A DNA stretch of 64,000 nucleotides from Rothia nasisuis (GTDB lineage: Bacteria > Actinomycetota > Actinomycetes > Actinomycetales > Micrococcaceae). Both the position numbers and the translations under genes were made by a program. Under the pieces are notes generated by a model, which ran no database searches, had not been told where the DNA came from, and was given only the letters and a program-made list of their open reading frames with translations. Of the stretch, positions 40,960 through 50,485 are shown one piece after another. Location of the stretch: contig NZ_CAKMSB010000008.1 of assembly GCF_928381405.1 (NCBI RefSeq), positions 58,353-122,352 of the forward strand. Reading direction: 5' to 3'. The number at the start of each line of letters is the position of its first letter. The stretch's first letter is position 1.

Positions 40960-42180
40960 TTAGGCAGCGCGGGCAGGTTTCTTATCTGATGCCATCCAGA
41001 GCGAAACCAGAATAGAAATCACGCAGGTAGAAGCCAGGGCCAGCACGCCCCAGAAATAGTTACCGTGGGCGGTGTAGGCAGCGCCCATAATCAGGGGCGG
41101 GAAGTAGCCGCCCAGGCCACCGGCTGCCGAGACCAGGCCAGACACGGTACCGGTATCCTGCGGGCGCACCACCTTGCCCAGCCAGCCGTAGATGGTACCG
41201 GTGCCAAAGCCCACAAAGAGGGCCATGACCACGTGAATCAGGGTATTCACAGCGGTGCTCTCGGGTTCGAAGGCAATGCAGACAGCCAGCACCGTCATAG
41301 CAACGAAGACGATCAGGGTGGTCAGCTTACCGCCGAACTTGTCGGCGGCGACCCCACCAAAGGGGCGGGCCAGCACGGCGCAGGCTGCGAACATGGCAGC
41401 GAAGGTACCACCGGCAACGGCTTCATAGCCGTAGATGTTCTGCATGTAGGTTGACAGGAAGTTGGAGAAAGCCACGAAGGCGCCGAAAACCACGGCGTAG
41501 ATGAAGCAGAGCTGCCAGGTCACCAGTTTCTTGGACACCGCCAGGATCTTGGGCAGAACAGGCTCGGGGGTGCGGGCCTTCATGACGGGTGAGTCGCGGA
41601 TGAAGAGCCAGACAATCACGGCGTAGGTCAGGGCTACACAGCTCATAATGACGTGGGTGGGAAAGTAGCCAAAAGCAGCCAGCATGCGGGGGTTGAAGAA
41701 GGCGGCGCAGGCAGTACCGACCATACCCATGCCGAAAATACCGGTTGCCAGGCCCTTGCGGTGGGGCCCAAACCAGGCAGCGGCAAAGGGAATACCTACC
41801 GCGAAGATGGAGCCACCGATACCCAGGAGGAAGGCTGCCACCAGCAGCAGGGAGAAGTTACCCATCTGCCCCACCAGGCCGGTAACGAGCACCATGGATC
41901 CGGTGAGGGTCAGCATGATGGTGAACATAATGCGCCCACCGAAGCGGTCGGTCAGTGCACCCACCGGAATACGGGCCAGGGACCCAACGATCACCGGGGT
42001 GGCAATGAGCAGGGAACGCTGCCCCTCGGTCAGGCCGTAGGTTTCGGTGTAGTACTTGGCCAGGGGGCCAATCATGGTCCAGCCCCAGAATCCAATCATG
42101 GAGGCCAGGGCCGCCATAATGACGTACTTGAACTGACCAGCAAGCTGCGGATCTTTCGCAGCAACAGCCGTAGTAGACAT
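40960..42180 (-). CDS. narK: Nitrate/nitrite transporter, MFS (NarK type)
   Basis: NarK proteins import nitrate and/or export nitrite for respiratory reduction. The 406-residue protein has 12 predicted spans. It carries the major-facilitator loop RIPVGALTDRFGGR and the nitrate-porter signature region LGIGGSIFAVGIPFAAAWFG followed by HRKGLATGIFGMG; the second signature region is AAGGLGGYFPPLIMG near residue 350. It is the last gene of the nar operon, 10 bases after narI, and is followed by a strong hairpin. Whether it works as antiporter or proton symporter cannot be told. Confidence 0.93.
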   Translation of the reverse strand: MSTTAVAAKDPQLAGQFKYVIMAALASMIGFWGWTMIGPLAKYYTETYGLTEGQRSLLIATPVIVGSLARIPVGALTDRFGGRIMFTIMLTLTGSMVLVTGLVGQMGNFSLLLVAAFLLGIGGSIFAVGIPFAAAWFGPHRKGLATGIFGMGMVGTACAAFFNPRMLAAFGYFPTHVIMSCVALTYAVIVWLFIRDSPVMKARTPEPVLPKILAVSKKLVTWQLCFIYAVVFGAFVAFSNFLSTYMQNIYGYEAVAGGTFAAMFAACAVLARPFGGVAADKFGGKLTTLIVFVAMTVLAVCIAFEPESTAVNTLIHVVMALFVGFGTGTIYGWLGKVVRPQDTGTVSGLVSAAGGLGGYFPPLIMGAAYTAHGNYFWGVLALASTCVISILVSLWMASDKKPARAA

Positions 42181-42190
42181 GGTCTTTTCC

Positions 42191-42979
42191 TTAGTGGTGG
42201 TGGTGCTGGCGCTCGACCGTGCGGGCGTCCTTATTCACAGAATCTGCGGTGCCGACCGGTGACCAGCCGCGGGCGTGGTTGCGCTTGCCGCGGGAGCGGT
42301 AGACGATGTAGGGCCGGAAGATGTAGTGCAGGGGGGCGGTGAAGGCGTGCACCAGGCGGGTGAAGGGCCAGAGGCAGAAGAGGATCATGGCCACAATGAC
42401 GTGGATATGGAAGGAGGTGGTAGCGCTGGCCATAGCCTCGATGTTGGGCTGGAAGTAGAAGAGGGAGCGGAACCAGACCGAGACGGTTTCACGGTAGTTG
42501 TGGTGTCCCTCGATTTCCATGGCGTTGAAGAGGGTGGCAACTGATCCAAGGACGATGGCGCTGGCCAGAGCCACGTACATCATCTTGTCGTTCCAGGTGG
42601 TGGCGCGGAAGACGGTGGCGGAGGTGCGGCGGCGGTAGATCATGGCGAAGAGACCGATCAGGGTAGCAACCGCCGCAATGGAGCCCAGCACCAGAGCGTT
42701 GATGTGGTAGAAGTGCTCGGAGATGCCAACCGCGTCAGTCCAGGACTTGGGGATCACCAGACCCACGATGTGGCCCACGAGCACGACCAGGATGCCGTAG
42801 TGGAACATGGGGGAGGCAATGCGCAGCAGCTTGGACTCATACATCTGGGAGGAGCGGGTGGTCCAGCCGAACTGGTCGGTCTTGTAGCGCCAGAGGGTGC
42901 CGCCGATGACGATGGCGAGGGTGATGTAGGGGAAGATGCCCCAGAGGAAGAAGTCGAGGGCGTTAACTGTGCCGGTCAC
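42191..42979 (-). CDS. narI: Respiratory nitrate reductase gamma subunit (cytochrome b)
   Basis: NarI is the membrane anchor that oxidises quinol and passes electrons through two b hemes to NarH. The 262-residue protein has five spans. Likely heme histidines are in MFHYGILVVLVGHIVGLVIP and in TSFHIHVIVAMILFCLWPF with LVHAFTAPLHYIFRPYIVYR. GTG at 42979 overlaps the narJ stop by four bases (GTGA). The C-terminus is unusually histidine-rich (ERQHHHH), natural here and of unknown meaning. Confidence 0.95.
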   Translation of the reverse strand: MTGTVNALDFFLWGIFPYITLAIVIGGTLWRYKTDQFGWTTRSSQMYESKLLRIASPMFHYGILVVLVGHIVGLVIPKSWTDAVGISEHFYHINALVLGSIAAVATLIGLFAMIYRRRTSATVFRATTWNDKMMYVALASAIVLGSVATLFNAMEIEGHHNYRETVSVWFRSLFYFQPNIEAMASATTSFHIHVIVAMILFCLWPFTRLVHAFTAPLHYIFRPYIVYRSRGKRNHARGWSPVGTADSVNKDARTVERQHHHH

Positions 42980-43764
42980 AGGGTGGCTCCGTTCTTATGG
43001 TCGGCGCCGATGGTGGCGCCGGGTGTCTGTTCGTGGGGCAGCAAGAGGGGTAGCAGGCGGGGGTCGCCGGGGGCCAGGGCCAGGCCGACGGCTTCTGCGG
43101 GCGGGCCTGCGGTGACCAATTTTTGCACGTCAGCCTGAGTTTCGGGGGAAACCCCGGGCAGGGTCTGGCAGACCGCCTCAATCAGCTCGTAGTAGGGCAA
43201 TTTGTCATCACGCAGGGCCAGGCGAAGAAGTTCCAGGGAGGGCCGGTAGGCCTGTAGAGCTGCCCGCCCGGCCCGGGCGTCCACCAGGGCGGTGAATTCA
43301 AGAACCATGGGCAGGTAGTCCGGCAGTTCCCCGTGCAGGGTGGTGACCATGCCGGAGTCGCGGTACATCTGCTTGAAACGGGCCAGGGCCTCACCGCGGC
43401 GGCGGGTATCGCCCTCGGTCCAGTAGGACAGGTGGAAGGCGTGGCGACGCGACAGGTCATACTCCTGCACGTATTCAGCCTGCATGGCGTCGAGCTCGGT
43501 TGTCTCGTACCAGGTCTTGATACGGGCTACGCCGCGCATTAAGTAGTCATTGCCGGTTTCTTGGGCGAGCGCGGTGAGTTCGGGCAGCAGGGCGCGGGTT
43601 TCTTCACTGGGGTAGCGCATGAGGACGCTGGTGAGCTGGTAGACCACGGCGTCGGTGGGGTGCCCGCTCCCCCAGTCCATGTCGAAGGGGTCGCCCGAGG
43701 GCGGAGTGGGAGGTTCCACCTCCGCCGCGTTGCGTTTGAGGAGTTTGGAGAAGAATCCTGCCAC
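42976..43764 (-). CDS. narJ: Nitrate reductase assembly chaperone
   Basis: NarJ keeps apo-NarGH soluble and helps insert the molybdenum cofactor before the complex docks on NarI. The open frame extends far upstream through narH, but GTG at 43764, eight bases after AGAAGG and two bases past the narH stop, gives a sensible 262-residue protein (VAGFFSKLLKRN). The family core is visible: LTSVLMRYPSEETRALLPEL, YVQEYDLSRRHAFHLSYWTE, GDTRRRGEALARFKQMYRDSG and GELPDYLPMVLEF. The C-terminus overlaps narI by four bases. Confidence 0.92.
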   Translation of the reverse strand: MAGFFSKLLKRNAAEVEPPTPPSGDPFDMDWGSGHPTDAVVYQLTSVLMRYPSEETRALLPELTALAQETGNDYLMRGVARIKTWYETTELDAMQAEYVQEYDLSRRHAFHLSYWTEGDTRRRGEALARFKQMYRDSGMVTTLHGELPDYLPMVLEFTALVDARAGRAALQAYRPSLELLRLALRDDKLPYYELIEAVCQTLPGVSPETQADVQKLVTAGPPAEAVGLALAPGDPRLLPLLLPHEQTPGATIGADHKNGATL

Positions 43765-43766
43765 GG

Positions 43767-45401
43767 CTAGACCTTCTTGCTTCCAAAGGTGTCGGGGAAG
43801 AGGGAGTCGGGGCGGGTTTTGCCGTCCCACATGAAGATGTCGACCTTGCCGTCGGCACGGGCGGCGTTGGCGTAGGAACCTGCGGAGACAGGCACGGGAC
43901 GGTCGCCGGGGTCGGTGAAGGCTCCGTCGTAGAGCATGCCGGGGCCGCCGTCGGTATCGAGGGAGCAGCCGATTTCTTCGAGGTTGTGGGCGTCCTCCAG
44001 GTGGGCCGGAGGAATGACGTAGCGTTCTTCGTACTTGGAGATAGCCATGAGGCGGTACATCTCGTACATTTCTGCGCCGGTCATACCGACTTCGCGGGCG
44101 ATGTCTTCGTTGCCGACGCCACCGAGGGTGATGTCTCGCATGTAGGCGCGCATGGCGGCTAGCTTTTTGAGCACATTGACCACGATGGTGGTGTCGCCTG
44201 CGGTGAAGAGCTCGGCAAGGTACTCGACGGGGATGCGCAGAGAGTCGATGGCTCCGAAGAGGTTGGCCTGGGACTCTGCGTCGTGGCCCTGTTCCTTGAG
44301 CAGGTCGATGATGGGTGAGAGCGGCGGTACGTACCAGACCATGGGCATGGTGCGGTATTCGGGGTGCAGGGGAAGGGCGATCTTCCACTCCTTGGCCAGC
44401 TTGTAGACCGGGGACTTTTGGGCTGCGGTGATCCAGGAGTCGGGGATACCCTGCTTGGTTGCCTCACGAATGACCTCGGGGTCAAAGGGATCGAGCATGA
44501 TGTCGAGCTGGGCCTGGTAGAGCTGCTTCTCATCGGGCACCGAGGCGGCTTCGGTCACGCGGTCGGCGTCATACAGGAAGATGCCAATGTAGCGCATGCG
44601 GCCCACGCAGGTTTCGGCGCAGACGGTGGGAATACCGTGCTCGATACGGGGGTAGCAGAAGGTACATTTTTCGGCTTTGCCGCTCTTGTGGTTGAAGTAG
44701 ATCTTCTTGTAGGGGCAGCCGGTGATGCACTGACGCCAGCCTCGGCACTGGTTCTGGTCGACCAGCACGATGCCGTCCTCTTCGCGCTTGTAGATAGCGC
44801 CGGAGGGGCAGGACGCCATGCAGGAGGGGTTGAGGCAGTGCTCGCAGATGCGGGGCAGGTAGAACATGAAGGTGCGTTCGAACTCGAACTTTATCTTCTC
44901 TTCTGACTGCTGACGTACCTTTTCAACCAGGGGGTCCAGGTGGCCGGACTCGTGGGCACCGCCCAGGTTGTCGTCCCAGTTGGGGCCCCATTCGATGGAG
45001 GTGTCCTCACCGGTAATCAGGGATTTAGGACGCGCGGTGGGAAAGTCATCGCCTAGGGGCGCGTTGGTGAGGTTCTCGTAGTCGTAGGTCCAGGGTTCGT
45101 AGTAGTCCGAGAGCTCAGGCTGAACCGGGGAGGCGAAGAGGGTAAAGAGTTTCTTGAAGCGGTTACCGCTCTTGAGCTCAAGGCGTCCGCGCTTGTTCAG
45201 TACCCAGCCGCCCTTCCACTTTTCCTGGTCTTCGTAGCGGCGGGGGTAGCCCTGGCCGGGGCGGGTCTCGACGTTGTTGAACCAGACGTATTCGGTGCCG
45301 GCTCGGTTGGTCCAGGCCTGCTTACAGGTGACGGAGCAGGTGTGGCAGCCCAGGCACTTGTCGAGGGCCATAATCATTGAAACTTGTGCCATGACGCGCA
45401 T
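43767..45401 (-). CDS. narH: Respiratory nitrate reductase beta subunit
   Basis: NarH carries the iron-sulfur wire between NarI and NarG. The 544-residue protein has four cysteine clusters: CLGCHTCSVTCKQ, CEHCLNPSCMASCP, CRGWRQCITGCPYK (tryptophan in place of one cysteine, the mark of the [3Fe-4S] cluster) and CTFCYPR with CAETCVG. ATG at 45401 follows AGGAGG by ten bases and overlaps the narG stop by one base. Length and motifs are normal. Confidence 0.97.
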   Translation of the reverse strand: MRVMAQVSMIMALDKCLGCHTCSVTCKQAWTNRAGTEYVWFNNVETRPGQGYPRRYEDQEKWKGGWVLNKRGRLELKSGNRFKKLFTLFASPVQPELSDYYEPWTYDYENLTNAPLGDDFPTARPKSLITGEDTSIEWGPNWDDNLGGAHESGHLDPLVEKVRQQSEEKIKFEFERTFMFYLPRICEHCLNPSCMASCPSGAIYKREEDGIVLVDQNQCRGWRQCITGCPYKKIYFNHKSGKAEKCTFCYPRIEHGIPTVCAETCVGRMRYIGIFLYDADRVTEAASVPDEKQLYQAQLDIMLDPFDPEVIREATKQGIPDSWITAAQKSPVYKLAKEWKIALPLHPEYRTMPMVWYVPPLSPIIDLLKEQGHDAESQANLFGAIDSLRIPVEYLAELFTAGDTTIVVNVLKKLAAMRAYMRDITLGGVGNEDIAREVGMTGAEMYEMYRLMAISKYEERYVIPPAHLEDAHNLEEIGCSLDTDGGPGMLYDGAFTDPGDRPVPVSAGSYANAARADGKVDIFMWDGKTRPDSLFPDTFGSKKV

Positions 45402-48400
45402 TAGTAGGTTACCTCCTGCTTGCGGCGGCGAATTCTTGAAACGATATCTCGCTGGTTACCGGTGGGTCCCAGGTAGTTGAAGGCGTAGGCCTGGTGGGCG
45501 TAGCCACCGATCAGGTGGGTGGGTTTGACCATGATGCGGGTGACGGAGTTATGAATGCCGCCTCGCTTGCCCGACACCTCTGATTTGGGGATGTTGACCA
45601 GGCGTTCCTGGGCGTGGTGCACGTAGACCACACCTTCGGGCATACGGTGGGAGACCACCGCGCGGCCCACGAAGACGCCGTTGGCGTTCTCACACTCGAT
45701 CCAGTCGTGGTCCTTGACCCCGATTTTGGTAGCGTCCGCCGGGCTCATCCAGGCGTGGGTGCCACCACGGGAGAGGGTCTGCATGTAGAGGTTGTCGTGG
45801 TAGGAGGAGTGGATAGCCCACTTGTTGTGCACCGTCACGTAGCGCACAGCTACCGACAGGTCGCCGGTCTCACCGATTTCGGGTTCACCGAAGAGGTTGT
45901 GCATATCCAGTGGCGGGCGGTAGACCGGCAGCTGCTCGCCCATCTCGCTCATCCAGTCGTGGTCGAGGAAGAAGTGCATACGACCGGTGAGGGTGTGGAA
46001 GGGCTTGAGCTGCTCGATGTTGAGGGTGAAGGGGGCGTAGCGGCGTCCGCCGGTCTCAGAACCTGACCACTCGGGTGAGGTGAAGACGGGGCAGGGCCGG
46101 TCCTGGGTATCGCGGAACTTAATGCGCTTTTCTTCGTTGCCCTCAGCCAGGTGGTGCATCTTTTTGCCCACCCGCTTTTCCAGGGCTTTGAAGCCCTTGA
46201 GGGCTACCGGGCCGTTGGAGGTACCCGACAGAGCCAGGATGGTGTCGGCCAGCTTAATGTCGGTATCAAGGGCCGGCAGACCAGCGCCCTTACCGCTACC
46301 CATGACGCCGTGTTCCTCAGCCAGCTGGGCCAGCTGCTCGTTGACGTCCACCGTCACGAACTTGGTGGTGGTGCCCAGCTTGGAGAGCAGGGGGCCGACC
46401 GAGGTGTACATGTCGTAGATAGCCGGGTAGTCGCGCTCCACCACGGTGAAGATGGGCATATTCTTGCCCGGGATACCGGCGATTCCCTGGTTCTTCCAGT
46501 CAGGTGCATGGCCGCCGGGCTGGGCCAGCTGACCGGGAGTGTCGTGCTGCAGGGGCACGGATACCAGGTCGTTGCGCTTGCCCAGGTGCTTGGCTGCCCA
46601 CTTGGAGAAAAGGAAGGCCAGTTCCTTGAAGACCTGGTGGTCGGTCTTGGTCTCCCAGGGCGGGTTAATGGCCGGGGAGAAGGCATGGATGTAGGGGTGC
46701 ATATCGGTGGAAGAGATATCGTGCTTCTCGTACCAGGTGGCGGCGGGGAAGACGATGTCCGACAGCAGGGTGGAAGAGGTCATGCGGTAGTCGGTGGTCA
46801 CCAGCAGGTCCAGCTTGCCTTCTGGCGCGTTCTGGGCCCATTTGACCTCGGCGGGCTTGAAATCCTCGGAGTCCTTACCCATGACCGAGTTGTGGGTGCC
46901 CAGCAGGTGCTTGAGGAAGTATTCCTCACCCTTGGCGGATGAGCCCAGCAGGTTGTTGCGCCACAGCACCAGGGTGCGGGGCCAGTTGACCGGGTTGTCG
47001 ACGTCCTCCACCGAGAAGTCCAGGTCGCCCGAGTTCAGGCGCTGGGCAACGTAGTCTGCCGGGGACTCGGCGGTGCCAGCGGCAACCGCTGCGGCACCGG
47101 CGTCCGCCAAATCCAGGGAGTTTTCGGGGAACTGGGGGTAGAAGGGCATCCAGCCCATGCGCACGGAGCGGGCTAGGACGTCCGCTGTGTGAACCCCGCG
47201 CAAATCCCCCTTGGCCAGGGGCGATTGCAGGGAGTCGGTGGTACGGCCGTCGGAGCGGAACTGGTCGGTGTGCATGTACCAGAAGGCGGTACCTGCCTGG
47301 GTACGCGGCGGGCGAATCCAGTCCAGGGCGTTGGCCATGTGGGACCAGCCCGTGATGGGGCGGGCCTTTTCCTGGCCGACGTAGTGGGCCCAGCCGCCGC
47401 CGTTGCGGCCTTCAGCGCCGCACATCATGAGCAGGGCTAGAATCGCGCGGTAGGTGGTGTCGCCGTGGTACCACTGGCAGATACCGGCACCCATGATAAT
47501 CATGGTGCGACCACCGGAGTCGATGGAGTTCTGGGCGAACTCGCGGGCGGTGCGAATCACGGCCTCGGCGGGTACGGAGGTAATGGCTTCCTGCCAGGCT
47601 GGGGTGTACTGGGTGTCGGCGTCCTCAAACCCGGTGGCCCATTGGCCGGGCAGGCCGGGGCGGCCAATGCCGTACTGGGCCAGCATAAGGTCGAAGACGG
47701 TGGTGACGGTCTTGCCCTCAACGGTGATGGTGGGTACCCCGCGGGTAATAACCTTGCCGCGGCCCGAGGGCTCGTCGAAGGCGGGCATCTGGATTTCGAC
47801 GGCGCGCTCGGCGCCGGTCGGCAGATCCAAGATGGACAGGGCGGGCTTGACCCCCTGTAAGTCCAGGTTCCACTTGCCTTCGTCCTCTGCGTTGTAGCGG
47901 TGGCCCAGTGAACCGTTGGGTACCACAACCTCACCGGTTTCGCGGTTGAGCAGGACAGTCTTGAAGGACGCGTCGGGCACCTGCGCATGGTCGGTCAGGT
48001 TTGCGGCGGTCAGGAACTTAGCCGGGACTGTTACCCCGTCTTCGCGGGTCTCAAGAGTGATGAGGAAGGGGAAGTCGGTGTAGGTGCTCACGTAGTTCTC
48101 AAAGAACTCGACGCGGCGGTCGACAAAGTTCTCCTTGAGGATCACGTGCCCCATAGCCATAGCAAGGGCGGCGTCGGTGCCAGCCTGGGCGGGCAGCCAC
48201 TCGTCGGCGAACTTGGTGTTATCGGCGTAGTCGGGCGAGACAGAGACAACCTTGGTGCCGCGGTAGCGTACCTCAGCCATCCAGTGGGCGTCGGGGGTGC
48301 GGGTGACCGGGATGTTGGAGCCCCACATCATGAGGTAGGTGGCATCCCACCAGTCACCGGATTCGCGCACGTCGGTCTGGTCGCCGAAGACCTGGGGTGA

Positions 48401-49123
48401 GGCCACCGGCAGGTCGGCGTACCAGTCGTAGAAGGAGGTCATCACGCCGCCGATGAGCTCGATGTAGCGAGCACCCGAAGCGTGGGAGACCATGGACTTG
48501 GCAGGAATGGGCGAAAAACCGATGTTGCGGTCGGGTCCGTAGGTTTTGATGGTGTGAATCTGGGCTGCGACCACCATTTCGAGGGCTTCTGCCCAGGAGC
48601 CGCGCACCAGACCGCCCTTGCCGCGGGTACTCAGGTAGCGGGAGCGCTTCTCGGGGTCAGAAACAATCGAGGCCCAGGCTTCTACGGGGTCCCCCAGACG
48701 GGCGCGAGCTTCGCGGTACATCTCCAGCAATACACCACGAATGTAGGGGTACTTCACGCGGGTGGGTGAGTAGGTGTACCAGGAGAAGGCGGCGCCGCGG
48801 GGGCAGCCGCGGGGTTCGTATTCGGGGCGGTCGGGGCCAACAGTGGGATAGTCGGTAGCCTGAGCCTCCCAGGTGATTACACCGTCTTTGACGAAGACCT
48901 GCCAGGAGCAGGAGCCGGTGCAGTTAACGCCGTGGGTGGAGCGGACGACCTTGTCATGGCTCCAGCGGTTGCGGTAGAAAACATCGCCTGCGCGACCACC
49001 CTTGAGGAAGGCTGCGCGGCCATCGTCGGTTTCATCCCACTTGGTGAAGAATTTGCCGAATTTGATGAGCTTGTCAGTGAGCGGCCCGTCGGGCCCAGGT
49101 GTGTGTGATGCCTGCTGTGTCAT
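45401..49123 (-). CDS. narG: Respiratory nitrate reductase alpha subunit
   Basis: NarG reduces nitrate to nitrite at a Mo-bis-MGD site with a nearby FS0 cluster. I choose ATG 49123 (MTQQASHTPGPDGPLTDKLI), giving 1240 residues; TTG at 49141 is in frame but no better. The FS0 motif HGVNCTGSCSW with a later CPRGAAFSWY has the histidine ligand typical of NarG. NKWAIHSSYHDNL and GRAVVSHRMPEGVVYVHHAQ near the end belong to the cofactor-binding domain. No twin-arginine signal is seen, so the active site faces the cytoplasm. The 119 bases upstream are AT-rich and should hold the promoter, but I found no clear FNR- or NarL-type site. Confidence 0.97.
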   Translation of the reverse strand: MTQQASHTPGPDGPLTDKLIKFGKFFTKWDETDDGRAAFLKGGRAGDVFYRNRWSHDKVVRSTHGVNCTGSCSWQVFVKDGVITWEAQATDYPTVGPDRPEYEPRGCPRGAAFSWYTYSPTRVKYPYIRGVLLEMYREARARLGDPVEAWASIVSDPEKRSRYLSTRGKGGLVRGSWAEALEMVVAAQIHTIKTYGPDRNIGFSPIPAKSMVSHASGARYIELIGGVMTSFYDWYADLPVASPQVFGDQTDVRESGDWWDATYLMMWGSNIPVTRTPDAHWMAEVRYRGTKVVSVSPDYADNTKFADEWLPAQAGTDAALAMAMGHVILKENFVDRRVEFFENYVSTYTDFPFLITLETREDGVTVPAKFLTAANLTDHAQVPDASFKTVLLNRETGEVVVPNGSLGHRYNAEDEGKWNLDLQGVKPALSILDLPTGAERAVEIQMPAFDEPSGRGKVITRGVPTITVEGKTVTTVFDLMLAQYGIGRPGLPGQWATGFEDADTQYTPAWQEAITSVPAEAVIRTAREFAQNSIDSGGRTMIIMGAGICQWYHGDTTYRAILALLMMCGAEGRNGGGWAHYVGQEKARPITGWSHMANALDWIRPPRTQAGTAFWYMHTDQFRSDGRTTDSLQSPLAKGDLRGVHTADVLARSVRMGWMPFYPQFPENSLDLADAGAAAVAAGTAESPADYVAQRLNSGDLDFSVEDVDNPVNWPRTLVLWRNNLLGSSAKGEEYFLKHLLGTHNSVMGKDSEDFKPAEVKWAQNAPEGKLDLLVTTDYRMTSSTLLSDIVFPAATWYEKHDISSTDMHPYIHAFSPAINPPWETKTDHQVFKELAFLFSKWAAKHLGKRNDLVSVPLQHDTPGQLAQPGGHAPDWKNQGIAGIPGKNMPIFTVVERDYPAIYDMYTSVGPLLSKLGTTTKFVTVDVNEQLAQLAEEHGVMGSGKGAGLPALDTDIKLADTILALSGTSNGPVALKGFKALEKRVGKKMHHLAEGNEEKRIKFRDTQDRPCPVFTSPEWSGSETGGRRYAPFTLNIEQLKPFHTLTGRMHFFLDHDWMSEMGEQLPVYRPPLDMHNLFGEPEIGETGDLSVAVRYVTVHNKWAIHSSYHDNLYMQTLSRGGTHAWMSPADATKIGVKDHDWIECENANGVFVGRAVVSHRMPEGVVYVHHAQERLVNIPKSEVSGKRGGIHNSVTRIMVKPTHLIGGYAHQAYAFNYLGPTGNQRDIVSRIRRRKQEVTY

Positions 49124-49242
49124 GGGCACCAGTCTACCCAATAATTTGCATAATAAATACCGAATAAAAATCTTCGCAAATTAAGTATCAGGCATGCACA
49201 TATTCAGCGGTGGTAGGGCTTTAAACCACCCGCTCAGAAGCC

Positions 49243-50463
49243 CTACCCCTGGCTTGTCAGCCAGGAGTCAATGCCACCTTCCACGCTGTAGAGATCACTG
49301 AAACCAGCATCGGTGAGCAACTTCAGTGCCTTGAGCGAGCGCACCCCCGCCGCACAGTAGAGGGCATAGCGCCCCTGGTGGCTGGGCAGGATCGCGTCTA
49401 TGGCCGCCCCTAGAGCCGGATCGGTGGGTGCGGCCTCAATCAGCGACAGGGGTAGGTTGAAGCTACCCGGAACAGCTAGCGCTGCGTGCTCATGAGGCTC
49501 TCGCACATCAATGAGGGGAACCCCCTCAAAGTAGGGTGAGCTGGCAATATCAGCCCAGGTAACTTCCATACCGTACTGGTCAGGTTCGGCGGTAGCGGGT
49601 TCCCAGTCGGTAGCGGGCGGACGCAGGGGCGCAGGGGTCTGCCCCTGCTCCGTCACCTGCCCACCGGCGTCCGTACCAGAAACTGCCGTGCGGGCACTTG
49701 GGCCAATACCCGAACCAGAAGCGGCGCGGGAGGTAGAGGCAAGCAGGGGGATGTACTCCCAGCGGCCGGTCAGGCCGGTGTAGTAGCCCACCTCGCCCAT
49801 CAGCGGCTGCCCAATACCGGTCAGCAGCTTGATAACTTCCAGGGCCATTGCGGTTCCTACGACCCCAGCCAGGGCACCGATGACACCTGCGGTAGCGCAG
49901 TTGGGTACCGAACCGGGGGCTGGTTCGAGCGGGTACAGGTCCTCGTAGACCGGCCCGTGACCCGCCCAGAAGACGCTCATCTGGGCGTCGAACCCGAGAA
50001 TGGCACCCCACACATGGGGAATGCCCTGGGCAGCAGCAGCGCGGGAGGCAGTGTAGCGGGTGGGGAAATTATCGGAACCATCAACCAGCACGTCCACACC
50101 GGCCAACAGCCCTGCCGCATTAGCGTCGGTCAGACGCTCCTTGACAGCTTCGACCCTAATCAGGGGATTGAGTTCGCGCAGGGTTTGGGCGGCTGAGTCA
50201 GCCTTAGATGACCCCACCCGGGCATAGGAGTGGATGACCTGACGGTGCAGGTTAGAGGTTTCTACCGCATCATCGTCGATGATGAGAATACGACCGACAC
50301 CCGCCCCGGCCAGGTAGAGCAGGGCCGGGGAACCCAGGCCGCCTGCCCCGATCACCGCAACCGTTGCCGCACTCAGCTTTTCCTGACCAGCCTGCCCCAT
50401 CTCCGGCAAAATCATCTGCCGCCCGTAGAGCTGGTAGGCCAGCGACGTTAGTTCAGAGGTCAT
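49243..50463 (-). CDS. moeB: MoeB/ThiF-type adenylyltransferase with C-terminal rhodanese domain
   Basis: The enzyme adenylates the C-terminal glycine of MoaD and, with its rhodanese domain, can sulfurate it for molybdopterin synthesis. ATG at 50463 gives 406 residues. The ATP site is GAGGLGSPALLYLAGAGVG with DDDAVETSNLHRQ; the acyl-disulfide cysteine region is GSVPNCATAGVIG. Residues 300-406 form the rhodanese domain, with active-site loop LYCAAGVRSLKAL. The two CxxC zinc pairs usual in MoeB are missing: the first region reads GPVYEDLYPLEP and the second has no cysteines. A 174-base spacer with a remarkable foldable element precedes it, after moaE. Confidence 0.93.
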   Translation of the reverse strand: MTSELTSLAYQLYGRQMILPEMGQAGQEKLSAATVAVIGAGGLGSPALLYLAGAGVGRILIIDDDAVETSNLHRQVIHSYARVGSSKADSAAQTLRELNPLIRVEAVKERLTDANAAGLLAGVDVLVDGSDNFPTRYTASRAAAAQGIPHVWGAILGFDAQMSVFWAGHGPVYEDLYPLEPAPGSVPNCATAGVIGALAGVVGTAMALEVIKLLTGIGQPLMGEVGYYTGLTGRWEYIPLLASTSRAASGSGIGPSARTAVSGTDAGGQVTEQGQTPAPLRPPATDWEPATAEPDQYGMEVTWADIASSPYFEGVPLIDVREPHEHAALAVPGSFNLPLSLIEAAPTDPALGAAIDAILPSHQGRYALYCAAGVRSLKALKLLTDAGFSDLYSVEGGIDSWLTSQG

Positions 50464-50485
50464 GGTAGGTCTTTCTCTAGAGTGA

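Noticed and set aside
43764..44388. Long N-terminal extension of narJ in the open frame
   Set aside because: It lies wholly inside narH in another frame, is Arg/His-rich shadow sequence, and the family start is at GTG 43764 with a ribosome-binding site.
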